Below, in pieces: positions 16,024 to 23,870 of a DNA stretch of 64,000 bases. This DNA is from JAVBSX01 sp051660685 (GTDB lineage Bacteria; Planctomycetota; Planctomycetia; Pirellulales; Thermoguttaceae): the NCBI GenBank assembly GCA_051660685.1, contig JBOFQB010000043.1, forward strand, positions 1 through 64,000. The letters run 5' to 3'. The notes below the pieces were generated by a model. The model was given only the letters and a program-made list of their open reading frames with translations. It ran no database searches and was not told where the DNA came from. The number at the start of each line of letters is the position of its first letter. The first letter of the stretch is position 1. Position numbers and translations under genes: made by a program.

Positions 16024-16051
16024 CGCGCGATACGTTGTATCGCGGCTAAAC
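16024..16051. repeat. BIME-like single arm A5
   Basis: One intact inverted arm (CGCGCGATACGTTGTATCGC then GGCTAAAC) without a partner lies 18 bp past the phoH stop codon. Confidence 0.7.
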
Positions 16052-16068
16052 GGGGGAAGAGGAGATGG

Positions 16069-17013
16069 TCAGATGTCGTCGTTGTGCCCTCGTTCGTAGG
16101 CTTGGACGATTTGTTGGACGAGAGAATGACGAACAATGTCCCCCTCATGCAGTTCGAGATGACCAATTCCGGGGATGTCTCGCAGTCGGAACAGTGCATC
16201 TGCAAGACCACTCTTTTTGTGCGCGGGTAAATCGGTTTGACTCGCATCTCCGCAAACCGCGATTCGTGATCCGTCCCCCATTCTGGTCAGGAACATCTTC
16301 ATCTGCGAAATCGTCGTGTTTTGCGCTTCATCCAGTATAATGTAAGCATTGTTCAGCGTTCTTCCCCGCATATAGGCAAGTGGAATCACCTCAATCCGGT
16401 CTTCGTCCATATACCGTCTTAACATGTCATGCTCAATCATCTCCGCAAGAGCATCAAAAAGTGGTCGCAAATAAGGATTGATTTTCGCCTGTAAATCCCC
16501 GGGCAGAAATCCAAGATTTTCACCCGCTTCAACGGCGGGACGAACGAGAACGATCTTCTTCATTCCTTCTGATTTTAAGGTTTCGACAGCGCGAGCAACC
16601 GCGAGATACGTTTTGCCGGTTCCGGCCGGACCTGTACAGAGAACAATTTCTTTGGAACGTAACATCGCAACGTATTTTGCTTGTCCAGCTGTTTTGGGAC
16701 GAACACGCCGACCACAATAGACATCAATCGGTTTGTTGTGCGTCAGTTCCTCACCCTGTGTCACTTCCGAAAGAAGTCGCTGAATGTCTTCTGGAGCAAG
16801 AATCCCGTCCAGATTCACGGCTCGAAATAACTGCTCGAAGAGACGTGTTGCTTTTTTGAGATTCTCGGTTTCACCTTTGATAAGGAGTTGGTTTCCGTCA
16901 AGAACAACCTGAACTCCAAGCCCTTTTCGGATCGTTCGCAAGTGTTCGTCACAATCACCAAAAACGTAAAGGAGTTTTTCAGGATTCGTTATATTCAGAG
17001 TCGTTATGTCCAT
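16069..17013 (-). CDS. phoH: PhoH-family ATPase
   Basis: PhoH proteins are P-loop NTPases linked to RNA metabolism or the phosphate-starvation response. The 314-aa protein has an N-terminal KH-like part (YVFGDCDEHLRTIRKGLGVQ, QLLIKGETENLKKATRLFEQ). It then has Walker A GPAGTGKT (128-135), AVEAGENLGFLPGDLQAKI, PLAYMRGRTLNNAYIILDEA with Walker B DEAQ, and GDASQTDLP, all diagnostic. ATG 17013 agrees with the family start; an in-frame upstream Met at 17160 would add an unconserved tail. The gene often precedes a membrane HD-hydrolase and ybeY, but neither is seen here; downstream lie palindrome A5 and the PEP-CTERM gene. Confidence 0.93.
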   Translation of the reverse strand: MDITTLNITNPEKLLYVFGDCDEHLRTIRKGLGVQVVLDGNQLLIKGETENLKKATRLFEQLFRAVNLDGILAPEDIQRLLSEVTQGEELTHNKPIDVYCGRRVRPKTAGQAKYVAMLRSKEIVLCTGPAGTGKTYLAVARAVETLKSEGMKKIVLVRPAVEAGENLGFLPGDLQAKINPYLRPLFDALAEMIEHDMLRRYMDEDRIEVIPLAYMRGRTLNNAYIILDEAQNTTISQMKMFLTRMGDGSRIAVCGDASQTDLPAHKKSGLADALFRLRDIPGIGHLELHEGDIVRHSLVQQIVQAYERGHNDDI

Positions 17014-17208
17014 CTTTTTTCTTTTGTCCCGCTCATTGTGTGTACACCGTCTATTCCCGTCGATTGGAACGATTGGATGAAAATGTCGATTCATCTTGTC
17101 GATTGACGGAAAATGAAAACACCATTTTAACATTGACGGGGTTGGAGCAAAAGACCTCAATATGTCGTTTCCCTCTTCTTTCCTCCTACCTTCGACCTCC
17201 TATATTGG

Positions 17209-17499
17209 TTAGGCAAGGATGTTCGTTTCTCTAAGTTTTCTCATTTGCCTGATTTGACAGGCGAGACAAGGCATTTGGACGAGAGCACCACATGAAGGAC
17301 AACGTTTGGGTTTTCCGCCCGGGAATTGGAAAGCGTATTCAACGTCAACGACTTTATGTCGTAAAAGAGTTTGTTTTCCAGATGCAACGGAACTGACCAA
17401 ACCGCGACTGACGCCGAGAATTTTGGCAATCATTCGTTGGGAATAGCGTTTTTCAGCGAGCAAGGTTAGGATACGTTTTATGAGTTCAGGTTTTTTCAT
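17209..17499 (-). CDS. Small HTH plus zinc-ribbon DNA-binding protein
   Basis: The 96-aa protein begins MKKPELIKRILTLLAEKRYS. A helix-turn-helix follows (YSQRMIAKILGVSRGLVSSV, residues 19-38), then a basic linker. A C-terminal treble of cysteines (RCPSCGALVQMPCLACQIR) is likely to bind zinc through CPSC and CLAC. It resembles resolvase-like or Trp-repressor-like HTH modules found as small planctomycete regulators, but no specific family is recognised. The ATG at 17499 is the first in frame. It is transcribed away from a 268-bp AT-rich gap and towards phoH (about 195 bp), so it could be autoregulated from that gap. Function as a transcription factor is inferred from the fold only. Confidence 0.75.
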   Translation of the reverse strand: MKKPELIKRILTLLAEKRYSQRMIAKILGVSRGLVSSVASGKQTLLRHKVVDVEYAFQFPGGKPKRCPSCGALVQMPCLACQIRQMRKLRETNILA

Positions 17500-17767
17500 T
17501 GTTCATAATCCCATTCAAAGTTAGTAAATTGAGTTCCGTGTCATAAAATAGACAAAATTTCAAGTAAAAATATATTTATTATTTTCACAAAAGATATTGA
17601 CTATTTGTTATATTCCGTGTAAAATGACGGAATAATTGATATAAATGTAAAAAACGACAGATTTTTTTTGCTGTAATTATTACAAGACATCATAAAAATA
17701 GTATTTTTTTTAGACAAAATCAAGTAAAAGAAAATTTTATTTGCAAAAATGACAAAGAGGGGGGAAA
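17500..17767. promoter_or_regulatory. AT-rich divergent intergenic region with a promoter
   Basis: This gap is far richer in A and T than its surroundings and holds no ORF. On the plus strand TTGACT (17597-17602), a 17-bp spacer and TAAAAT (17620-17625) form a good sigma-70 promoter for the 78-aa gene. It separates that gene from the HTH/zinc-ribbon gene, whose product is a candidate regulator. Confidence 0.55.
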
Positions 17768-18004
17768 ATGACACTTGAAACTTACGATCCTGAAAAGCTG
17801 GAACAACTTGCGTTTCGCTTTTTTGACATTGCGGCTCTTTTGCGTAATATGGCGCAAAAGGCGCGCAAACACGATCTTCAGGAAATCCCCCTTCATGATC
17901 GCAAAGCCCTACTTTGGTGTCAGGGTCTCGAACTTTGGGCAAAAAAAACACAGGTGAATCTCGATATTGTTGTCAGTAGTTTGCCCGGCTCTACTGTCCG
18001 ATAA
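17768..18004 (+). CDS. 78-aa conserved-looking hypothetical protein
   Basis: This short protein begins MTLETYDPEKLEQLAFRFFD. It is largely helical and soluble, with a central acidic-basic pattern (NMAQKARKHDLQEIPLHDRK) and a C-terminus LDIVVSSLPGSTVR. A strong purine-rich ribosome binding site (GAGGGGGGAAA) directly precedes the ATG. A good promoter lies about 145 bp upstream, so it is very probably expressed. No signal peptide or metal motif is seen. I do not recognise a family. The gene lies between an AT-rich divergent region and lysA (150 bp further on), and could be under the small HTH regulator encoded on the other side of the gap. Confidence 0.7.
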   Translation: MTLETYDPEKLEQLAFRFFDIAALLRNMAQKARKHDLQEIPLHDRKALLWCQGLELWAKKTQVNLDIVVSSLPGSTVR

Positions 18005-18153
18005 TCCGTTTTGGGATATACTGGGAGAATAACGGGCTTGAGAGGAACAGGAGGAGCGGGAATGGAGAAAAACGTCTATACATTGCCCGGTTGTCCCCGA
18101 TTCTCTTCCCGGTTCCTTATTCCTTAACCTCTTTCCCTGCAAATTCCCTAAAA

Positions 18154-19428
18154 ATGTTCTCGATTGCTTCTCTTCCCGTTGAGCAACTTGCTCGCGAATT
18201 TGGAACTCCGGTTTTTGTGTATGATGCTGATTCAATTCGGCAACACCTTAACGCTTTGCGCCAATTCGATGTTGTTCGGTTTGCCCAAAAAGCCTGTTCC
18301 AACCTTGCAATTCTCAAATTATTGCGTGAAGAAGGGGCTTGTGTTGACGCAGTGAGCGCAATGGAAGTAAGGCGGGGACTAACAGCAGGTTTCGTGCCGA
18401 ATACGAGTCGAGACGGTTTGACCCCCGATCCCCTTGTCTATACAGCCGACATTTTCGATCACGATTCGCTCAATGTTGTCAAAGAATATGACATTCCGGT
18501 CAACTGCGGTTCTTTGGACATGATTGGGCAATATGCGGAGCTGTTTCCTGAACGGTCAGGTTTGACCCGGGAAATCACGATTCGGGTTAATCCCGGTTTT
18601 GGACATGGACATGCTCGAAAAACGAATACGGGGGGGGATCAGGCCAAACATGGTATTTGGTTTGAACAAGTTGGGGTCGCAAAACAACTTGCCGAGCAAA
18701 ACGGCCTGAAAATTTCGGGAATACATGTTCATATTGGAAGTGGAACCGATTTGGAACATTTGAATCAGGTGAGTGATGCTGTTCTCAAAGCAGCTCGGTT
18801 GATCGGCCGGGATGTTCACACAATCAGTACAGGAGGAGGTTTGCCGATCCCCTATAAAACAGGAGATTCGTCAATTGACATTGATAAATTTTTTACTTGT
18901 TGGAATTTGGCCCGAAAATCGCTTGAAAAAGAATTCGGACACAAAGTTCTCCTTGAAACCGAACCGGGACGTTTTCTCGTCGCTGAAAGTGGTTTTCTGA
19001 TTGCCGAAATTCGGGCCGTAAAAACACAAGGTAACAATCTGTTTTATCTGGTTGACGCCGGATTTAACAATTTGGCCCGACCTGTTCTTTACGGTTCTTA
19101 TCATCCAATCTCCATTGTTCGGAAATCCGGTCAACCGATTTGTCCGACAAATGCGGACATGGTTGACGTGATAATCGGGGGACCGCTTTGCGAATCAGGG
19201 GACGTTTTTACGCAAGAAGAAGGCGGTTTTGTTGTCAAACGGACACTTCCAAGAGCCGAAGTTGGCGATTACCTTGTTATTGAAATTACAGGAGCCTATA
19301 GTTTTGTAATGGGGTCGAACTACAATTCCAAACCGTTTGCGCCTGAAGTGCTGATTGACAAGGGGATTGTGCGATTGATTCGCAAACGACAGACGTATGA
19401 ACAGTTAATTCAGAATGAAATCATGTAA
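18154..19428 (+). CDS. lysA: Diaminopimelate decarboxylase
   Basis: LysA removes CO2 from meso-diaminopimelate to make lysine, using pyridoxal phosphate. The 424-aa protein aligns closely with the enterobacterial type. VVRFAQKACSNLAILKLL carries the PLP lysine (K46), then RVNPGFGHGHARKTNTGG, KHGIWF, GIHVHIGSG, ISTGGGLPIPY, ETEPGRFLVAESG, LVDAGFNNLARP and the active-site GPLCESGDVFTQ. It resembles E. coli LysA more than the shorter Gram-positive form, which may reflect an old transfer or a shared subtype. ATG 18154 is supported by homology; the pyrimidine-rich stretch before it (TTCCTTATTCC, TTCCCT) resembles a degenerate heptamer leader, and no Shine-Dalgarno is seen. Confidence 0.96.
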   Translation: MFSIASLPVEQLAREFGTPVFVYDADSIRQHLNALRQFDVVRFAQKACSNLAILKLLREEGACVDAVSAMEVRRGLTAGFVPNTSRDGLTPDPLVYTADIFDHDSLNVVKEYDIPVNCGSLDMIGQYAELFPERSGLTREITIRVNPGFGHGHARKTNTGGDQAKHGIWFEQVGVAKQLAEQNGLKISGIHVHIGSGTDLEHLNQVSDAVLKAARLIGRDVHTISTGGGLPIPYKTGDSSIDIDKFFTCWNLARKSLEKEFGHKVLLETEPGRFLVAESGFLIAEIRAVKTQGNNLFYLVDAGFNNLARPVLYGSYHPISIVRKSGQPICPTNADMVDVIIGGPLCESGDVFTQEEGGFVVKRTLPRAEVGDYLVIEITGAYSFVMGSNYNSKPFAPEVLIDKGIVRLIRKRQTYEQLIQNEIM

Positions 19429-19690
19429 GAACTCAAACTGTCAACGAATTTACACAGTTTTGTTGTAAAACCTTTTTTGTTGTAAAACCTTTGGTATATG
19501 GAGTTACACAAGATCGAAAAGGGGTGAATTTTTACGTTTGTTTACAACGGCAAAATGATCGCGCAAAGGATAATATCCCTTGTTTATTGCGGCAAACACG
19601 ACACTGCACTAAAAAAGTGAAGTATTTCATTGACAGTTTGAGTAAGAAACGGTCCATTATTAACAGTTGTGTGTTTTGAAAAACATCTGT

Positions 19691-19798
19691 AGACTTGTTC
19701 GGCAAGCGATTGGAATACGCAAAAAATCTATTTATTCTTCCAAAAATGTATTCAGTTGAGAAAATAGGCAAAATAATTTTGAGTTCTCGAACAAGTCT
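19691..19798. mobile_element. MITE-like element, family D, copy 2 (3-bp TSD)
   Basis: The ends AGACTTGTTCG and CGAACAAGTCT are the same as in copy 1, as is the length of 108 bp. TGT flanks both sides as a 3-bp target duplication. The middle has diverged by scattered substitutions. Confidence 0.75.
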
Positions 19799-19839
19799 TG
19801 TAGAAAAATTGCGTTCCTTCCTCAACCTCGTAGAAGTTG

Positions 19840-19972
19840 TGTTATGGTCGAGAAGGAATGAAAAATCAAATCCGAACCCCGGTTGGGTTTCCGTTATGGT
19901 TTATAAAGACGGAATGACCATAACGCAACGAACGGAGTTGAAAATGAGATGCAATCCGTTACTACCATAACG
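19840..19972. promoter_or_regulatory. Cluster of GTTATGGT inverted sites upstream of aroC
   Basis: GTTATGGT occurs at 19840 and 19893, and its complement ACCATAAC at 19917 and 19964. CGTTATGGT (19892-19900) and ACCATAACG (19917-19925) can form a 9-bp stem. Repeated half-sites 70-200 bp before a start codon could be operators, but no known regulator motif is recognised. Confidence 0.3.
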
Positions 19973-20040
19973 TAATCCCAAACGGAATTGTAGGGAATGC
20001 CGTATTAAAATTTTTACTGTTTCTAAGTGAATGTAAGAAA

Positions 20041-21390
20041 ATGGAAATGCGATACTGGACAGCAGGAGAATCACATGGAAAGGGCATTCTTGCCTTTTTG
20101 GACGGATTTCCGGCCGGACTTCGAGTCGATCAGGGTTTGATTGATTCGGAATTGCGCCGACGACAGGGGGGATATGGTCGGGGGGGACGACAGTCGATTG
20201 AGGAGGACCGGGCTGAACTTTTGACAGGCATTTGGCGGGGCGAGACGACAGGAGCACCGATTGCGATTTGGGTCAACAATCGGGACTACAAAATTGATGA
20301 GATGCCGGACATTTATTATCCCCGACCTGGACATGCTGATTTGGCGGGGTCGCAGAAATTTCGGTCGCCAATTCGTCCCATTCTTGAGCGAAGTAGTGCT
20401 CGTGAAACAGCGGGTCGGGTTGCAGCAGGTGCTCTCGCCCGTCAACTTTTGCAACAATTCAACATCCAAATCGTCGGTTTTGTTCGCTCGCTTGACACTT
20501 TGGAATTGATTGGAACGACCCAAACAGTCAAGCGGATTGGTCCGGGTCAATCGAAAAAGTGTAACGGGCCAATTGACAAAGACGAAGTAACGAAACAGAA
20601 CTGTTTGGTTGACAAGGACAATTCGGTCAACAAGGGCGTTTCAGTTGACAGAGTTTGTTCGGTTAACTCGGTTAACAACGACAGTTCGGTTGACAAAAAT
20701 GAAATGACTGAACCAAACTGTAGGGTTGAGAAAGGTCAACTGTCTGATTGGGACCGATTGACTCCAGATGAACTGGTTTTTCGTCGGAATCAAAGTGTTA
20801 TTTATTCGCTGCAACCTGATCGTGATGAAGAAGCTCGGCAATTGATTGACGAATATGGTCGAGAAGGTGACACTTTGGGCGGAATTGTTGAAATCAGGGC
20901 GTACAACATTCCGGTTGGTTTGGGTTCACATACACAATGGGACGAAAAACTGGACGGTCGTTTAGCACAAGCCGTTTTGTCCGTTCAAGCAATCAAAGGG
21001 GTCGAATTCGGTCTTGGTTTTGAAACGGCCCGATTGCCCGGGTCAAGCGTGCATGATCCAATTGGTTTTGAATCAGAACACGGTTTTGTCCGACCAAGTA
21101 ACAATGCGGGGGGAATTGAGGGGGGGATGAGTAACGGAATGCCGATTATCATTCGGGCTGCAATGAAGCCGATTCCGACCTTACGTCGTCCTTTACCGTC
21201 TGTTCATTTGCAAACGAAAGAGCCGAAACCGGCTGAGTATGAACGGAGTGATGTTTGCGCAGTCCCTGCTGCAAGTGTCGTTCTCGAAAACGTCGTTGCT
21301 CTTGAATTGACCCGGGCTTTTCTCGCCAAATTTTCTGGGGATTCTCTTGCTGAAGTCCGCGAACGGTTTGATTTGACCCCTAAATTTTGA
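20041..21390 (+). CDS. aroC: Chorismate synthase with an in-frame insertion
   Basis: AroC makes chorismate from EPSP using reduced FMN, the last common step to aromatic amino acids. Family motifs are all present: RYWTAGESHGKG (residues 4-15), RRRQGGYGRGGRQSIEEDRA, GHADLAGSQKF, ERSSARETAGRVAAGALAR, FETARLPGSSVHDP, NAGGIEGGMSNGMPI and ERSDVCAVPAA. The enzyme should be active by these residues. Between LELIGTTQTVKRIG and LTPDELVFRRNQ lies an insert of roughly 65 residues (about 170-235) of low complexity, with repeats of SVNKG, SVDK and NSVNN. The DNA shows degenerate repeats around CGGTTGACAA. The start is at 20041, with a second ATG two codons later. The next gene starts 30 bp downstream. Confidence 0.95.
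   Translation: MEMRYWTAGESHGKGILAFLDGFPAGLRVDQGLIDSELRRRQGGYGRGGRQSIEEDRAELLTGIWRGETTGAPIAIWVNNRDYKIDEMPDIYYPRPGHADLAGSQKFRSPIRPILERSSARETAGRVAAGALARQLLQQFNIQIVGFVRSLDTLELIGTTQTVKRIGPGQSKKCNGPIDKDEVTKQNCLVDKDNSVNKGVSVDRVCSVNSVNNDSSVDKNEMTEPNCRVEKGQLSDWDRLTPDELVFRRNQSVIYSLQPDRDEEARQLIDEYGREGDTLGGIVEIRAYNIPVGLGSHTQWDEKLDGRLAQAVLSVQAIKGVEFGLGFETARLPGSSVHDPIGFESEHGFVRPSNNAGGIEGGMSNGMPIIIRAAMKPIPTLRRPLPSVHLQTKEPKPAEYERSDVCAVPAASVVLENVVALELTRAFLAKFSGDSLAEVRERFDLTPKF
20548..20746 (+). repeat. In-frame degenerate repeat inside aroC
   Basis: TTGACAA, TCGGTTGACAA and TCGGTTAAC-like units recur irregularly. The encoded segment is rich in Val, Asp, Asn, Ser and Lys and includes four cysteines. It has no counterpart in ordinary chorismate synthases. 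Confidence 0.7.
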
Positions 21391-21420
21391 ATCGGTTTCT
21401 GTACACCTGAAAGGACTGTG

Positions 21421-23616
21421 ATGTTACAACCCGTTGTTTTCTGTCCCGCAATGTTACATTTCGTTGTTGCTCCCCTTGCAAAGTTGCGTTCACTCATTTT
21501 CAGTTGGGCAATTGTTTTGTGCTGTTTGACAACAACGGTTGCACAAACGAATTTACAACATCCGTTGTTTGATTCAGGACAACAGATGCAGGGACAATCG
21601 CAACAACAAGGACAACAGCGACAATTACAGCAATTGCAACAGGAACAACAAGAACCGGTCAACACGCAATTTCCGTATGATGTCCCGCTCTCCCTTATGA
21701 AACGGAAACCGATTGCGGCATCTTCCTTGCTCTTGCAATTGTTTGAAGCAACACGAACTTCGCAATTGGAGATCAAGAATTTGCAGGAACGAAAGGATTC
21801 ATTCTTACGTTTATTGGAAATGGAGGTCCAGACAGATGCCGTTGAGGACGCGAAGAAGACGATTGACTGCTTGCTCACCTCTTACACGCAGTTGACCAAT
21901 CCGTTTGAGCAGGACAAATTGTTGCAACAGATTGCCCGGTTGCAAGGTCTCTTGGGGATGAGTGATGACGCCCAAAAAACGGCAAAAGGAATCAACGAAC
22001 GTCGAAACCGGTTGAAGACGCAGTTTGACATTGTACTGATCCCCCTCATCGTGGAGAGTGAACGGTATATTTTGGGGTATTATGTGGGGCACATGGAACC
22101 GCCGACACTTGAAGAGATGCGGCTGCATGACAAAACAACCTTTGAAAAATACGGTTCTCAACTGTATGAGATACTCGAAAAGGCAAAACGTGAAAAAGAT
22201 TACTCGATTCAGAGTCAGGTTGGATGTTGTTTGGGAGTTATGGAACTTGGAGTGGAGAACGACGACAAGGCGTTTGAGTTGATTGATGAAAGTTTGAAAG
22301 CGACCCAAAAGTTGGAGAAGCAGATTGCCCGACAGATGAGCAGAGCCAACATCAAAATGAATTCCATTTGCATTGTGCAACGGAAAGGGCTTAAAGCAGC
22401 AATCGAGTTTGCCGAATCACTGGAACAGACGGAACAAAAAAGTATAGCCTATATGGGGATTTGTCAAGGACTTTTGGTGTTCGACAAGCTGGAAGACTGT
22501 TTATCTCTTTACCCCAGAATTCTCGAACTCTCTGAAGTGCCGGAATTAGCCGAATCATCTGAATCGTCCGAATTGTCCGAAAAGGCCCGATTCATAGAAC
22601 ACTATTTGTTCCTGTTGGTTCACTATTATGTCACAAAATCAACGAGTCAAGCCTTTTTGGATACAATTCGGGATTGGAACATTGACCCTCAAATACGGAT
22701 TAAATTCATGTTTCTTGCAAGTCTGTTGCGTCTTCAGCGTAAACAGTTTGAGGACGTTGAATTGTTTCTGAAAGAAATGGAATCGTGTGAAGAACGCAAT
22801 CAGGTGTTGCAAAACTTGGCTATTATGCTCAATGAAGAACGGCAATTTGACCGGGCAATTGCGGTTGCGGAACAAATGGACAACGAAAATGTAAAGAGAG
22901 AAGCATTTCGCAACATTGCTCTTAGTCTACTTTTTGTTGGAGAAGACCAGAAATCCCGGGAGTTGCAGGAAAGGACATTACTGGAACATGAAAAGGAAAC
23001 GATTGTTCTTTTGGAAAAATCACTTGAAGAAGCGTTAAAAGACAACGACGTTCAAATTCGTCTCATGTCTCTTTCTAAAATTTTAGGGCAACAATTGCAA
23101 CAGTTTGATCTTTTTGGGGCGAGAAAAACATTGCTTGCAATTCGGGATACGGCAAAGGAACGGACGGATGATTACGAACGATTACAAACGTTGATTCAAA
23201 CAATTCGTGGTCTTCACAAATTCGGTTTGCGTGAAGAAGCGATTGCGGAACTCCAATCGGTGATTGAACAGGTTGAAAAACTGACGGAATTACAGCGGAT
23301 TGACATTCTTGCGAAATTGGCGGACGCACAACTGGGAATGGACGAAGAAGAAGCGGGAAAACAAACACTCAAGCGACTTGTTCAATTGATTGAGATGAAC
23401 GAGAAGGTTGCCAAGCAGATTCTTGCGATCATTGAATTCGCGGGAGTGATGCTTCGATTGGACGATTTTCAAGGGGCAATTGAGATGATACAGGAAGGTC
23501 AAGCCCGGGTTGCGCAACTGGAAACGGCTGAAGAACGATCCGGGGCGTTTTTGACTCTTTCCCGGGCCTTACTTCAGATTGAAACAAAAAAAGCAGCTGC
23601 GTCGTTGCAACCTTAA
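21421..23616 (+). CDS. Secreted TPR/helical-repeat protein with Gln-rich N-terminus
   Basis: The 731-aa protein starts with a hydrophobic export signal (SLIFSWAIVLCCLTTTVAQ, about residues 24-42) and then a glutamine-rich stretch (QQGQQRQLQQLQQEQQE) from CAA/CAG repeats. The remainder is continuous alpha-helical repeat with TPR-like pairs (ERQFDRAIAVAEQMDNENVK, REEAIAELQSVIEQVEKLTE, DFQGAIEMIQEGQARVAQ). The role is probably a periplasmic or surface scaffold; no catalytic motif is visible. AAAGGA lies 7-8 nt before ATG 21421, so this start is preferred to the GTG at 21418. The gene follows aroC by 30 bp and is likely on its transcript. A short Glu/Ser repeat (AESSESSELSEK) occurs near residue 385. 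No named family. Confidence 0.8.
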   Translation: MLQPVVFCPAMLHFVVAPLAKLRSLIFSWAIVLCCLTTTVAQTNLQHPLFDSGQQMQGQSQQQGQQRQLQQLQQEQQEPVNTQFPYDVPLSLMKRKPIAASSLLLQLFEATRTSQLEIKNLQERKDSFLRLLEMEVQTDAVEDAKKTIDCLLTSYTQLTNPFEQDKLLQQIARLQGLLGMSDDAQKTAKGINERRNRLKTQFDIVLIPLIVESERYILGYYVGHMEPPTLEEMRLHDKTTFEKYGSQLYEILEKAKREKDYSIQSQVGCCLGVMELGVENDDKAFELIDESLKATQKLEKQIARQMSRANIKMNSICIVQRKGLKAAIEFAESLEQTEQKSIAYMGICQGLLVFDKLEDCLSLYPRILELSEVPELAESSESSELSEKARFIEHYLFLLVHYYVTKSTSQAFLDTIRDWNIDPQIRIKFMFLASLLRLQRKQFEDVELFLKEMESCEERNQVLQNLAIMLNEERQFDRAIAVAEQMDNENVKREAFRNIALSLLFVGEDQKSRELQERTLLEHEKETIVLLEKSLEEALKDNDVQIRLMSLSKILGQQLQQFDLFGARKTLLAIRDTAKERTDDYERLQTLIQTIRGLHKFGLREEAIAELQSVIEQVEKLTELQRIDILAKLADAQLGMDEEEAGKQTLKRLVQLIEMNEKVAKQILAIIEFAGVMLRLDDFQGAIEMIQEGQARVAQLETAEERSGAFLTLSRALLQIETKKAAASLQP

Positions 23617-23617
23617 T

Positions 23618-23780
23618 GCCGCGATACAACGTATCGCGCGTTCAGAACGGCAAAATACGCACAGAACTTTGTTCTGCGGTTAAACGACAGTTAGATCGCA
23701 GCGACACCGCTCCTTTTTTTACGATACTCAAACCCGGGGTTGCGGTCGCATTGCTTCCTTCACCCCGGACGACGATAAGG
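23618..23780. repeat. BIME-like paired palindrome A6 with downstream hairpin-rich tail
   Basis: The paired arms (23618-23685) start 2 nt after the stop codon; the GTTTA end of the left arm is missing. The right arm is the CAGAAC/GTTCTG type. The following sequence contains GATCGCAGCGACACCGCTCC and AACCCGGGGTTGCGG...CACCCCGG, resembling the tail beside copy A8. Confidence 0.65.
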
Positions 23781-23870
23781 TATCGTTAACGAAACGACAA
23801 AAGTTTTTTGTTGAAATCGAATCGCCAATTCCAAAATTAAACATTGACAAAGCAATTGGAACGACTGAAA

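Larger units (their letters stand above)
19429..20040. other. Non-coding interval between lysA and aroC
   Basis: This 612-bp gap contains D-element copy 2 and a cluster of GTTATGGT sites, listed separately. No convincing ORF or RNA gene is seen in the rest. Confidence 0.6.
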
